Shown here: one piece after another, positions 19,220 through 27,361 of the stretch
Layout: each line of letters starts with the position of its first letter
Numbering within the stretch: position 1 is the first letter of the stretch
Source of the DNA: Blautia wexlerae DSM 19850
GTDB taxonomy: Bacteria; Bacillota; Clostridia; Lachnospirales; Lachnospiraceae
Reading direction: 5' to 3'
Assembly: GCF_025148125.1 (NCBI RefSeq)
Contig: NZ_CP102267.1
Location: 3,048,501 to 3,112,500 of the forward strand
Length of the DNA: 64,000 bases
Translations under genes and position numbers: made by a program
Notes under the pieces: model-generated
Seen by the model: only the letters and a program-made list of their open reading frames with translations
What the model was told of the DNA's origin: nothing
Database searches by the model: none

Positions 19220-19232
19220 TTTTCTATTCATT

Positions 19233-19261
19233 ATAGTATTATACTTCCTGTCAAATGTCAA
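19233..19261 (-). promoter_or_regulatory. recA promoter
   Basis: On the minus strand a perfect TTGACA (19256-19261) has a 17-base spacer to TACTAT (19233-19238). A TATAAT (19230-19235) is also present with a less good spacing of 20. Confidence 0.65.
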
Positions 19262-19292
19262 GCTTTTTATTCTGCCTGAATAACCTTTTCAT

Positions 19293-19436
19293 GTTACTGT
19301 TCACTCCGTTTCTCAGTAACGTTGCCAAAATTCATTTCAGATTACCTGTGGCAATGGAATTTCGGCTTGTATGTCTCGGGATTTTGGCATATTCATGCCA
19401 AAACACCTCGCGGGATAATGGTGTGTAAACAGTAAC
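19293..19436. repeat. 144 bp multi-hairpin repeat, copy 1
   Basis: Begins GTTACTGTTCAC and ends GTGTAAACAGTAAC, an inverted repeat. Inside are TTTTGGCAT-ATTC-ATGCCAAAA, a perfect 9-bp stem, and GCCAAAATTC paired with GGAATTTCGGC. It is nearly identical to 61566-61708. It lies between recA and the terminator of glgA; the 335-base gap between these genes holds only this repeat, the terminator and the recA control region. Confidence 0.9.
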
Positions 19437-19450
19437 AACATAACAGTAAA

Positions 19451-19483
19451 AGCAGGGAATGTGCTTTTTTTACATTCCCTGCT
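19451..19483 (-). terminator. Terminator after glgA
   Basis: Perfect 12-bp stem AGCAGGGAATGT / ACATTCCCTGCT with a 9-base loop, followed on the minus strand by TTTTACTG. Confidence 0.88.
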
Positions 19484-19514
19484 CTTTCGTAGTTTTTAAT
19501 ATTTCTCTCTGTTT

Positions 19515-20963
19515 CTATTTATCACCAATCAGCCAGTTGTACATTTCTTCATACTGACGTGCGGAATTACCCCATGAGAAATCAGCTGCCATAGCACGAT
19601 CAACCATTTTATTCCATTCACGTTTCTTATCATAATAGATTCTTTCCGCATTGCGCACTGTTGCAAGCATCTCATGCGCATTGTAGTTTCTGAAAGAAAA
19701 TCCGTTTCCAGTTCCCTCATATTCATTATAAGGTACGACCGTATCTTTCAGTCCACCTGTTTCTCTGACGATCGGAAGTGTTCCGTAACGAAGACTCATC
19801 AGCTGACTCAAACCACATGGCTCAAATAAGGACGGCATCAGGAACGCATCTGCTGATGCATAGATACGGTGAGACATTTTCTCATCATAATAGATCTGAG
19901 CAGATACCTTTCCATGATATTTCCAGTCAAAGTGACGGAACATATTCTCATAACGTTCATCACCGGTTCCAAGAATTACAAGCTGGATAGCATCCTGGCA
20001 AAGCTCATCCATCACATATGCGATCAGATCAAACCCTTTCTGATCTGTCAGTCGTGATACAATACCTATCATCATCGTCTTCGGATCTTCCTGCAATCCA
20101 AGATCTCTCTGCAGCTGAAGTTTGTTCTTAACTTTCTCTTTTCTGAAAGTTGTTGCATTATAAGTCTTTGTGATATATGGATCTGTTTCAGGATTGAATT
20201 CATTGTAATCAATACCATTTACAATTCCACGCAGGCTATTTGCACGCGCACACATCAGACCGTCCAGTTTTTCTCCATAGAACGGTGTCTTGATTTCCTC
20301 TGCATAAGTATTGCTTACAGTAGTGACTGCATCTGCAAACACAATACCGCCCTTCAGATAGTTGGCATCTTTATATGCTTCCAGTTTGTCTGCTGTAAAA
20401 TAATAATCGGACAGTCCTGTGATATTCTTGATTGTCTGTACATCCCATACACCCTGGAATTTAAGGTTATGTATTGTCATGATCGTCTTGATATTCCAGA
20501 AAAATTCATTCTGCTGGAAGCTGTCGTGCAGATATACGGGAACAAGTCCGGTCTGCCAGTCATGACAGTGTATAATATCCGGTCTGAATCCGATAACCGG
20601 AAGAACTGACAGTACAGCTTTGGAGAAGAATGCAAATTTCTCCAGATCCCATGTTCCTCCATCATACGGTTTGGGTCCGCTGAAATAGTATTCATTGTCA
20701 ATAAAATAAAACTGAATTCCTTCGTACTCCATGTGCATGATTCCTACATAGCAGTTCTTATATCCAAGATCCATGTAGAAATGTGTGATATAGTTCATTT
20801 TATCTTTCCATTCCTGTTTCATACAGGCATATTTCGGTAAGATCACACGAATATCAAAATATCGTTTATCAAAATATTTCGGCAATGAGCCAGCTACATC
20901 TGCCAGACCTCCTGTTTTGATAAATGGTACAGCTTCAGATGTTGCAAATAAAATATTTTTCAT
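19515..20963 (-). CDS. glgA: Glycogen synthase (GT5)
   Basis: Elongates alpha-1,4-glucan from ADP-glucose. The 482 residues show the N-terminal ADP-glucose motif KTGGLADVAGSLP (16-28), the HDWQTGL segment, GIVSRLTDQKGFDL in the second Rossmann domain, and the C-terminal SLFEPCGLSQLMSLRYGTLPIVRETGGLKDTV that holds the catalytic Glu. Length is normal for bacterial GlgA. It stands as a single gene behind a leader with RBS AAGGAGGG; other glg genes are not in the window. The amylosucrase at 3.7 kb could supply or extend similar polymers. Confidence 0.96.
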   Translation of the reverse strand: MKNILFATSEAVPFIKTGGLADVAGSLPKYFDKRYFDIRVILPKYACMKQEWKDKMNYITHFYMDLGYKNCYVGIMHMEYEGIQFYFIDNEYYFSGPKPYDGGTWDLEKFAFFSKAVLSVLPVIGFRPDIIHCHDWQTGLVPVYLHDSFQQNEFFWNIKTIMTIHNLKFQGVWDVQTIKNITGLSDYYFTADKLEAYKDANYLKGGIVFADAVTTVSNTYAEEIKTPFYGEKLDGLMCARANSLRGIVNGIDYNEFNPETDPYITKTYNATTFRKEKVKNKLQLQRDLGLQEDPKTMMIGIVSRLTDQKGFDLIAYVMDELCQDAIQLVILGTGDERYENMFRHFDWKYHGKVSAQIYYDEKMSHRIYASADAFLMPSLFEPCGLSQLMSLRYGTLPIVRETGGLKDTVVPYNEYEGTGNGFSFRNYNAHEMLATVRNAERIYYDKKREWNKMVDRAMAADFSWGNSARQYEEMYNWLIGDK

Positions 20964-21016
20964 GCGAAAAACCCTCCTTGGTAGCCTTTATTGAATAATT
21001 ATACTCCAAACTATGA

Positions 21017-21823
21017 CTATTGGAAAGAGCGATTTTTATATTCCAATCTGATTTTATCTGCAATCAGAGCAATAAATTCTGAATTTGTGGGTTTTCCTTT
21101 TCCTGTACTGACTGTGTAACCGAATAATTCATCTATTGTGTCCATTTTTCCTCTGCTCCAGGCAACTTCAATGGCGTGTCTGATAGCCCGTTCCACTCTG
21201 CTGGCTGTTGTCTGATGTTTCTTTGCAATCGTAGGATACAGTATCTTGGTAATGGAATTGAGCATCTCCATGTCATTAACTGACAGGATGATGGCGTCAC
21301 GCAGATACTGATATCCTTTAATATGTGCAGGCACTCCAATCTCATGAATGATATTTGTCACGTCTGTTTCCAGATTTCTCACAGGTACCGGATTGTCTTC
21401 TGTCCTTTCAGGCTGCCGCCCGATCTGACGTATTCTTCTCTCGCTGGCTCTGCGCACATGTTTGATACGATTAAGCAGCATCTGATTATCGAAAGGCTTC
21501 AGGATATAATAATCTGCCCCTAAGTTAAATGCATTTTCTGTAATACGTTCCTGACCGACTGCCGAAACTACGATAAATGATGGGATCTTTTTGAGACTTT
21601 TGTCATTGGCAAATTTCTCCATTACTGCCAGTCCGTCCATTTTCGGCATAATAATATCCAGAACCACAACGTCCGGTTCCTTTTCACGTATAATATTACA
21701 GATTTCTTCTCCGTTATGCGCTTTTCCCACAAGTTCCAGATCTTTGTCTTCTTCTATTATCTGACCAAGTACTTCCACCATTTTCTCATTATCATCTGCA
21801 ATTGCCACATTTAATTTTTCCAT
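21017..21823 (-). CDS. spo0A: Sporulation master regulator Spo0A
   Basis: Response regulator that switches cells into sporulation. The 268 residues have a receiver domain (1-120) with Asp10, Asp11 and the phosphorylated Asp56 in [12 protein letters not shown], and a C-terminal effector domain that ends with the recognition region [28 protein letters not shown]. The ATG at 21823 is chosen because GGGAGGAG precedes it; an upstream ATG at 21850 has no such site. Order spoIVB-spo0A is conserved in spore formers. A sigma-A promoter and two 0A boxes lie upstream. Confidence 0.98.
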   Translation of the reverse strand: MEKLNVAIADDNEKMVEVLGQIIEEDKDLELVGKAHNGEEICNIIREKEPDVVVLDIIMPKMDGLAVMEKFANDKSLKKIPSFIVVSAVGQERITENAFNLGADYYILKPFDNQMLLNRIKHVRRASERRIRQIGRQPERTEDNPVPVRNLETDVTNIIHEIGVPAHIKGYQYLRDAIILSVNDMEMLNSITKILYPTIAKKHQTTASRVERAIRHAIEVAWSRGKMDTIDELFGYTVSTGKGKPTNSEFIALIADKIRLEYKNRSFQ

Positions 21824-21881
21824 AAATTTCACTCCTCCCCCATTTTTCAATAAATCTCTTTTCTTTTTCGGTTCATCACAT

Positions 21882-21911
21882 ATTATAGAGGAATGCTTAC
21901 GGAAAAATCAA
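21882..21911 (-). promoter_or_regulatory. spo0A promoter
   Basis: On the minus strand TTGATT (21906-21911) and TATAAT (21882-21887) are 18 bases apart, with a leader of about 55 bases. Confidence 0.7.
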
Positions 21912-21939
21912 GACACAGAGGGAAATTTGTCCTATTTTA

Positions 21940-21947
21940 TGTCGACA
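21940..21947 (-). promoter_or_regulatory. 0A box-like site, proximal
   Basis: TGTCGACA fits the core TGNCGA of the Spo0A box on both strands. It lies about 30 bases upstream of the spo0A -35 element. Confidence 0.5.
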
Positions 21948-22000
21948 GCTTTGGTGATTCTTTTTTCTTTATTTTCATTTTTCACAGGCATCTGATATAT

Positions 22001-22007
22001 TTCGACA
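22001..22007 (-). promoter_or_regulatory. 0A box, distal
   Basis: The minus strand reads TTGTCGAA, the exact Spo0A box consensus. It lies about 90 bases upstream of the spo0A -35 element, between spoIVB and spo0A, so Spo0A probably controls its own gene. Confidence 0.65.
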
Positions 22008-22043
22008 ATAATCAGATTTTTGTTTCATAATCCTGATCATCCA

Positions 22044-23261
22044 TTAAAAGAGTCTTTCTGTATTTTTCAGCATATTTTCAATAAAGATTCCATATCCGCT
22101 GGAAGCATCCTGAACAAATACATGAGTTACCGCACCAATGATTTTTCCATTCTGGATAACCGGGCTTCCGCTGAGCCCCTGTACAATCCCTCCTGTAGCT
22201 TCCAGAAGTTCTTTATCTGTCACCTTTATCACAAAACTTTTGTTGGTATCTTCATGATTCAAATCTATTTTTCTGATCTCTGCATCATATTCTTTTACCT
22301 CGCCATCTGTACTGCAGAGAATTGTGGCTGTTCCAATCTTCACTTCCTGCTTATACGCAGCCGGCATTTTCTTTAAAGTGATCGCATCATCTGCAATCCC
22401 TGTGAACTGACCATAAATTCCGTTTCTGCTGTTTGCTTCGATAGTTCCAAGAATATTTCTGTCATCATAGCAGATGTATCCTGCAAGTTCGCCGGGATTG
22501 CCTTTACTTCCTTTGTTAATCGCAAGAATCCGGGCTTTATACAAAGCTCCGTTTCGGATATTCAGAAGCTGGGCAGTGTCTATATCACTGATTCCATGGC
22601 CAAGGGCACCATAATTACCATTCTGATCTACGTAGGTAAGCGTTCCTATCCCCTGCGTGTCATCTCTTACCCAGATTCCAAGTTTATAGTCTCCTTTTTT
22701 GTCTTTTACAGGAGTTACAGATACAGGAATACTCTCTCCTTTGCGGCTTATCCCCAGTGTAACTTCGCTGCCATCAAGTTCTGAGATGTCATCTATCAGT
22801 TCTCTTTTTGTAGAGATTTTTTCTCCGTTAAATGAGATAATGTAATCTCCCTGTCTGATAATATTTCTCGCAGGCTCCTCTGTCTCACCATTCCGATTCT
22901 GAATTTCACCGGTGTCAATCACCAGAACACCTTCTGTTTGCATATAAATTCCTATGGTGCTTCCGCTGACATAAATTTCCTGATCATCTGCAGGTGTTAC
23001 TTTTATTTCTTTAAATGGAATATAACCCAAAAGTTTACAGGGCAGAATATAGCCTCCATCCTGCGAAACAGTAACTGCTTCTTCAAATGTAACAAACGGT
23101 GTTGACAAAACTTCTGTGACATCTTCTGTTTTTTTGCCTCTGGAAATCTGAATTTCGTCAGGTATCTTTCTGTCCAGATATCTGTAACCTGATATCAGCA
23201 TCACCAACAGATCCAGCACAAGACAACAGATGACAAAAAGTCTGTATTTTCTTTTGTTCAT
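22044..23261 (-). CDS. spoIVB: SpoIVB sporulation serine protease (S55, PDZ)
   Basis: Forespore-secreted protease that triggers activation of sigma-K in the mother cell. The 405 residues have an N-terminal membrane/signal segment (about 5-25), a PDZ domain around IDTGEIQNRNG...GDYIISFNGEKISTKRELIDDI (130-195), and the S55 catalytic region with His in ALGHGISDIDT and Ser in VQGLSGSPVIQNGKIIGAVTHVF. The start at 23261 is preferred: an AAAGG motif lies 12 bases before it, while the ATG at 23273 overlaps that motif. A terminator after recN suggests its own forespore promoter, which I could not identify. Confidence 0.95.
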   Translation of the reverse strand: MNKRKYRLFVICCLVLDLLVMLISGYRYLDRKIPDEIQISRGKKTEDVTEVLSTPFVTFEEAVTVSQDGGYILPCKLLGYIPFKEIKVTPADDQEIYVSGSTIGIYMQTEGVLVIDTGEIQNRNGETEEPARNIIRQGDYIISFNGEKISTKRELIDDISELDGSEVTLGISRKGESIPVSVTPVKDKKGDYKLGIWVRDDTQGIGTLTYVDQNGNYGALGHGISDIDTAQLLNIRNGALYKARILAINKGSKGNPGELAGYICYDDRNILGTIEANSRNGIYGQFTGIADDAITLKKMPAAYKQEVKIGTATILCSTDGEVKEYDAEIRKIDLNHEDTNKSFVIKVTDKELLEATGGIVQGLSGSPVIQNGKIIGAVTHVFVQDASSGYGIFIENMLKNTERLF

Positions 23262-23354
23262 TATTATGCACATCCTTTCATTCTGTATTTATGAAATTCT
23301 GTAACTGTGAAATTGCCATAAAACACTTCCCATCACAGCAAACCCGAAAGGTAC

Positions 23355-23397
23355 AAAAATAAGAGAGAACAATCCGTCACAAAGATTATCCTCTCTT
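23355..23397 (-). terminator. Terminator after recN
   Basis: Arms 23361-23374 and 23384-23397 (AAGAGAG...AATC / GATT...CTCTCTT) pair at 12 of 14 positions; on the minus strand ATTTTTG follows. Confidence 0.7.
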
Positions 23398-23415
23398 AGT
23401 ATGTGGTCAATTATT

Positions 23416-25107
23416 TTATTTAAATCTTGTATTTTTTTGTTTCTGTGCCAATTCTTTCATCTCTTTCGCATTCTCAAGAACTGCAGGTGTAATTTCTGCA
23501 CCACCTAACAGTCTTGCCAATTCGCGGATGGAATCATGTTCTTTAAGCACATGAATCTGGGTAATAGTCTCAGTTCCCTGCAGATGTTTTTCAATTTCAA
23601 AATGACTGTCTGCCATAGCTGCAATCTGCGGCAGATGCGTGATGCAGAGTACCTGATGATGCTGTCCGATCACTGCCATCTTTTCAGAGACTTTCTGTGC
23701 AGTTCTTCCACTGATACCAGTATCGATCTCATCGAAGATCAATGTCTCAATCTCATCTCTGTCTGCAAGGATTGCCTTTAATGCAAGCATGATTCGAGAC
23801 AACTCACCGCCGGATACGATCTGTCCCAGTGGCTTCAGAGTTTCTCCGGGATTTGTAGAAATGAGATACTGGATATCATCGGTTCCATTATCTGTGTAGT
23901 TTTTCTTTTTCCGGAAATCAATGGCAAAATTCACATCCAGGAAGTTTAAATCCTTCAATCCCTGAATAATCTTCTGCTCAAGCTGTTTACTGTATTCTTT
24001 ACGGATTTCTGCTAATTCATCCGACTTTTTCTCAAGAATATTTTCCAGTTCTCTGAGATGCTCCTTTAATTCCTGTAAATTTTCTTCATATTTATGTAAT
24101 TTTTCCAGTTTTTCTTCCTGAAGTTTGCGATATGTGAAAATTTCCTCAATGGTACGTCCATATTTTGCCTTCAGTCTATTGATCAGATCCAGTCTTCTCT
24201 CTGTCTCATAAAACTCTCCTTCATCAAAGGTCAGCTCGTCCAGATAAGCGGATACTTCTCTGTTAAAATCATTCAGAAGACCGTCTACAGAAGTAAGTGT
24301 CTCTGCAAGAGGTGTAAGCTCCGGATCATACTGTGTTACATGAGAGAATTCCTTTAATGCCTCTCCGACAGTCTCTCCGGCGCCTTCCTTGCTTTCATAG
24401 CCTGTGAGATTATGTACAAGCTGCAGGGAGTCAACGATGAGTTTTGCATTGCTCATTTTTCTGTATCGGGCTTCCAGTTCCTCATCCTCTCCCGGCTGCA
24501 GATTTGCTTTCTCGATTTCTTTGATCTCAAACTCCAGAAAAGCCAGCTCACGATTCCTCTGCTCCTCATTCATATTCATGGAACCAAGTTCTGTTTTGCA
24601 TTTGCTGTATTCTTTATATGCCAGAGATACTTTCTCCTTTGCAGGAAGGATTTTTTCTTTTCCATATGCATCCAGGATTGCAAGCTGCTTATCCTGATAC
24701 AGAAGTGACTGATGCTCGTGCTGTCCATGGATATCCAAAAGGCATGCAGCAGCGGCCTTCATCTGACCTACAGTACTTGTCTCTCCATTAATCTTGTTGA
24801 TGCTTCTTCCATCCATGATTTTTCTGGACAGAAGTACCTGTCCATCTTCCGGACAGATATCCAGTGCTTTCAGTGTCTCCAGCGCTTTCTCGTTTTCTAC
24901 CTGAAAAAGTAGCTCCACAAGTGCATAGGATGCATTTTCCCTTATCATATTTTTAGAAGTTTTTGCACCCAGGATCAGCTGCATAGACCCCAGAAGGATA
25001 GATTTACCTGCTCCGGTCTCACCGGTCAGGATATTCAGTCCGGGACCAAATTCCACTTCTATTTCTTCTATCAGTGCAAGATTTTTCACATGCAGATGAG
25101 CTAACAT
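23416..25107 (-). CDS. recN: DNA repair protein RecN
   Basis: SMC-like ATPase that acts early in double-strand break repair. The 563 residues begin with a Walker A motif in LTGETGAGKSILLGSM (about 28-43), continue with a long coiled-coil middle (about 150-370) and close with the ABC signature LSRIMLALK and Walker B ETLIFDEIDTGISGRTAQKV. Length is normal. It follows argR and precedes spoIVB as in Bacillus. Confidence 0.97.
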   Translation of the reverse strand: MLAHLHVKNLALIEEIEVEFGPGLNILTGETGAGKSILLGSMQLILGAKTSKNMIRENASYALVELLFQVENEKALETLKALDICPEDGQVLLSRKIMDGRSINKINGETSTVGQMKAAAACLLDIHGQHEHQSLLYQDKQLAILDAYGKEKILPAKEKVSLAYKEYSKCKTELGSMNMNEEQRNRELAFLEFEIKEIEKANLQPGEDEELEARYRKMSNAKLIVDSLQLVHNLTGYESKEGAGETVGEALKEFSHVTQYDPELTPLAETLTSVDGLLNDFNREVSAYLDELTFDEGEFYETERRLDLINRLKAKYGRTIEEIFTYRKLQEEKLEKLHKYEENLQELKEHLRELENILEKKSDELAEIRKEYSKQLEQKIIQGLKDLNFLDVNFAIDFRKKKNYTDNGTDDIQYLISTNPGETLKPLGQIVSGGELSRIMLALKAILADRDEIETLIFDEIDTGISGRTAQKVSEKMAVIGQHHQVLCITHLPQIAAMADSHFEIEKHLQGTETITQIHVLKEHDSIRELARLLGGAEITPAVLENAKEMKELAQKQKNTRFK

Positions 25108-25156
25108 TTATTGCCTCCATAATCAAGTCATTTGTAATGTTAAAAGTTCAGGATCG

Positions 25157-25183
25157 TAACTGCAAAGGTATTGAGCAGTTACT
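25157..25183. repeat. Short inverted repeat between argR and recN
   Basis: GTAACTGC pairs with GCAGTTAC across an 11-base spacer in the short argR-recN gap. It may be a simple transcript hairpin; no T run follows on the minus strand. Confidence 0.4.
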
Positions 25184-25190
25184 CGTGGGA

Positions 25191-25649
25191 TCACTTATTC
25201 AATCTGACAAAACTTCTCAGTTTCTCTGCTGCTCCCAGTGCCATGTCTGCAGTCTTTGCAGCACACATAATAGTATCATCACCTGCAATACATCCCAGTA
25301 TTTCCGTCCATTTCAACGCATCCAGGGCTGCTGCCACGCCCATGGCCATTCCGGAAACGGTTTTGATCACAATGATATTCTGTCCCACATCAATAGAAAG
25401 CAGGGTATCTTCCAGTACTCTTGTATATTTTTCTCCAAGACTTCCTGATTCATTATTAATAATTGCATAACGAGACTTTCCGTCCTTTCCTGCCACTTTT
25501 GTCAGCTTGAGAGCACGAATATCTCTGGATACAGTCGCCTGTGTCACCTTAAATCCTGCCTCATTAAGTCTGGAGGCCAGCTCTTCCTGTGTATCAATAT
25601 CATACTGATGAATCAGTTCAATAATTTTCTCATGTCTCGCAACTTTCAC
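25191..25649 (-). CDS. argR: Arginine repressor ArgR/AhrC
   Basis: Arginine-dependent regulator of arginine metabolism. The 152 residues hold the winged helix in the first 70 (RHEKIIELIHQYDIDTQEELASRLNEAGFKVTQATVSRDIRALKL) and the C-terminal hexamer/arginine domain with GCIAGDDTIMCAAKT. It sits between nadK and recN in the conserved tlyA-argR-recN series. No arg biosynthesis genes are in the window, consistent with a trans-acting regulator. Confidence 0.96.
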   Translation of the reverse strand: MKVARHEKIIELIHQYDIDTQEELASRLNEAGFKVTQATVSRDIRALKLTKVAGKDGKSRYAIINNESGSLGEKYTRVLEDTLLSIDVGQNIIVIKTVSGMAMGVAAALDALKWTEILGCIAGDDTIMCAAKTADMALGAAEKLRSFVRLNK

Positions 25650-25667
25650 CTTATTTCCTCCTGCTGA

Positions 25668-26528
25668 TCAGCTGTCTCTCATCTTCCGGCGCAATACCTC
25701 AACAAAACTTAAATGGTTCAGCTTCAGAATCTTTGTCTTTACATCTGCCTGCCGGATCTGAATGCAGTCACCGGTGACCATGGGGATAAATGTATCTCCG
25801 TCAAAAGATGCGATTCCCTTTTCACAGTCACAGTGTCTTCCTTTTCCTATCTCTACAGTGATCACATCCTGCGCAGGAAAAATAATGCTTCTTGTATTCA
25901 GCGTGTGTGGTGCTATGGGAGTCATGATCGTCATGGCGGCATTGGGCGATACAATAGGTCCTCCCGCTGACAGACTGTATCCGGTAGATCCGGTAGGTGT
26001 TGAAATAATAATTCCATCAGCATTATAAGAGTTAAGATAAACATCATTTACATAATTCTTAAACCGGACCACGCGGAGATGACCGTCTCTGCCGATCACA
26101 ATGTCATTCAATGCAATATCCTGTCCGATCAGTTTTCTGCCACGGTACACCCTTCCTTCCAGCATCATGCGTTCTTCTACCTCGTAATCATCCGCCATTA
26201 GCTGATCCAGAGCACTGTACAGAGAGGTCTGATTCACTTCTGCAAGAAAACCCAGATTTCCCAGATTGATTCCAAGAAGAGGAATTTCCTTATGCACCAC
26301 ATCCCTTGCTGCCTGAAGAAGTGTGCCATCTCCTCCCAGAACAATAATACACTGTGTATCGTCCGGAACCTTATCAGGATCTGTATAATGAAAGGAACCC
26401 TCATGTTTCCTTTCTGCCTGCTGTACTTCACAGTTTTTGTGATGTGTTTTCAGATAATCTGCGATTTTTTCTGTGATTTCAAGTTTTTTATCCTTGTCAC
26501 TGTTTGTAATAATATAAAACCTGTCCAT
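25668..26528 (-). CDS. nadK: NAD kinase
   Basis: Phosphorylates NAD to NADP. The 286 residues contain the family motifs GGDGTLLQAARDV (65-77), GNLGFLAEV, and PTGSTGYSLSAGGPIV in the C-terminal beta domain. Length is close to other bacterial NadK proteins. It is located between tlyA and argR, 18 bases before argR, an insertion common to Clostridia but absent from the Bacillus order. Confidence 0.96.
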   Translation of the reverse strand: MDRFYIITNSDKDKKLEITEKIADYLKTHHKNCEVQQAERKHEGSFHYTDPDKVPDDTQCIIVLGGDGTLLQAARDVVHKEIPLLGINLGNLGFLAEVNQTSLYSALDQLMADDYEVEERMMLEGRVYRGRKLIGQDIALNDIVIGRDGHLRVVRFKNYVNDVYLNSYNADGIIISTPTGSTGYSLSAGGPIVSPNAAMTIMTPIAPHTLNTRSIIFPAQDVITVEIGKGRHCDCEKGIASFDGDTFIPMVTGDCIQIRQADVKTKILKLNHLSFVEVLRRKMRDS

Positions 26529-26551
26529 AGTTTCTTCCTGACTCAGCCTTT

Positions 26552-27361
26552 TTAATCCAACTGTCCATGAGCCTCTGCCACAACAGCTTCTACAGATACC
26601 TTCAGGCTGTCGGTAACCCCGGTACCTTCCGGATGTTTTTTCAGATGAAGAAGATATTCGATATTTCCTTCCGGTCCTTTAATTGGCGAAAAAGAAAGAT
26701 GACATGGCTCCATAAAAATACTCATGGCATAATCGCGCACTTTTTCGATCACTTCCTGATGAACAGCAGGATCTCTTACAACCCCCTTCTTTCCGACTTT
26801 CTCTCTCCCCGCCTCAAACTGCGGCTTGATCAGACATACGATCTCACCCTCATCTGTAAGGAGATTTCTTACAGGAAGCAGTACTTTTGTAAGAGAAATA
26901 AAGGACACATCAATTGATGAAAAATCTGCCGGTTCTCCCAAATCCTCCGGTACCACATAGCGGATATTGGTTTTCTCCATACAGACTACACGCGGATCGT
27001 TACGAAGCTTCCAGTCAAGCTGTCCATATCCTACATCAATGGAATAAACTTTTACTGCCCCGTTCTGTAACATACAATCTGTAAACCCTCCGGTGGACGC
27101 ACCTACATCCATACAGACCTTACTATCCAATGTGACATCAAAGTTTTTCATAGCTTTTTCAAGTTTCAGCCCACCGCGGCTTACATACGGAAGAGTGTTT
27201 CCTCTGACCTCAATCTTTACAGTCTCCGGGAACATGGTTCCCGCCTTATCTTCTTTCTGACCATCAACATATACATCGCCTGCCATGATGAATGCCTTTG
27301 CCTTCTCGCGGGATGGCGTAAGGGCGCGTTCCATCATAAGCATATCCAAACGTTTCTTCAT
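26552..27361 (-). CDS. tlyA: TlyA-family rRNA methyltransferase
   Basis: Predicted 2'-O-methyltransferase for ribosomal RNA (TlyA/YqxC family; hemolysin activity reported for some members). The 269 residues have an N-terminal S4 RNA-binding domain (KRLDMLMMERALTPSREKAKAFIMAGDVYVDGQ) and a FtsJ-like SAM domain with DVGASTGGFTDCML (about 89-102). The start overlaps the dxs stop by four bases (ATGA), so translation is coupled. Confidence 0.94.
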   Translation of the reverse strand: MKKRLDMLMMERALTPSREKAKAFIMAGDVYVDGQKEDKAGTMFPETVKIEVRGNTLPYVSRGGLKLEKAMKNFDVTLDSKVCMDVGASTGGFTDCMLQNGAVKVYSIDVGYGQLDWKLRNDPRVVCMEKTNIRYVVPEDLGEPADFSSIDVSFISLTKVLLPVRNLLTDEGEIVCLIKPQFEAGREKVGKKGVVRDPAVHQEVIEKVRDYAMSIFMEPCHLSFSPIKGPEGNIEYLLHLKKHPEGTGVTDSLKVSVEAVVAEAHGQLD

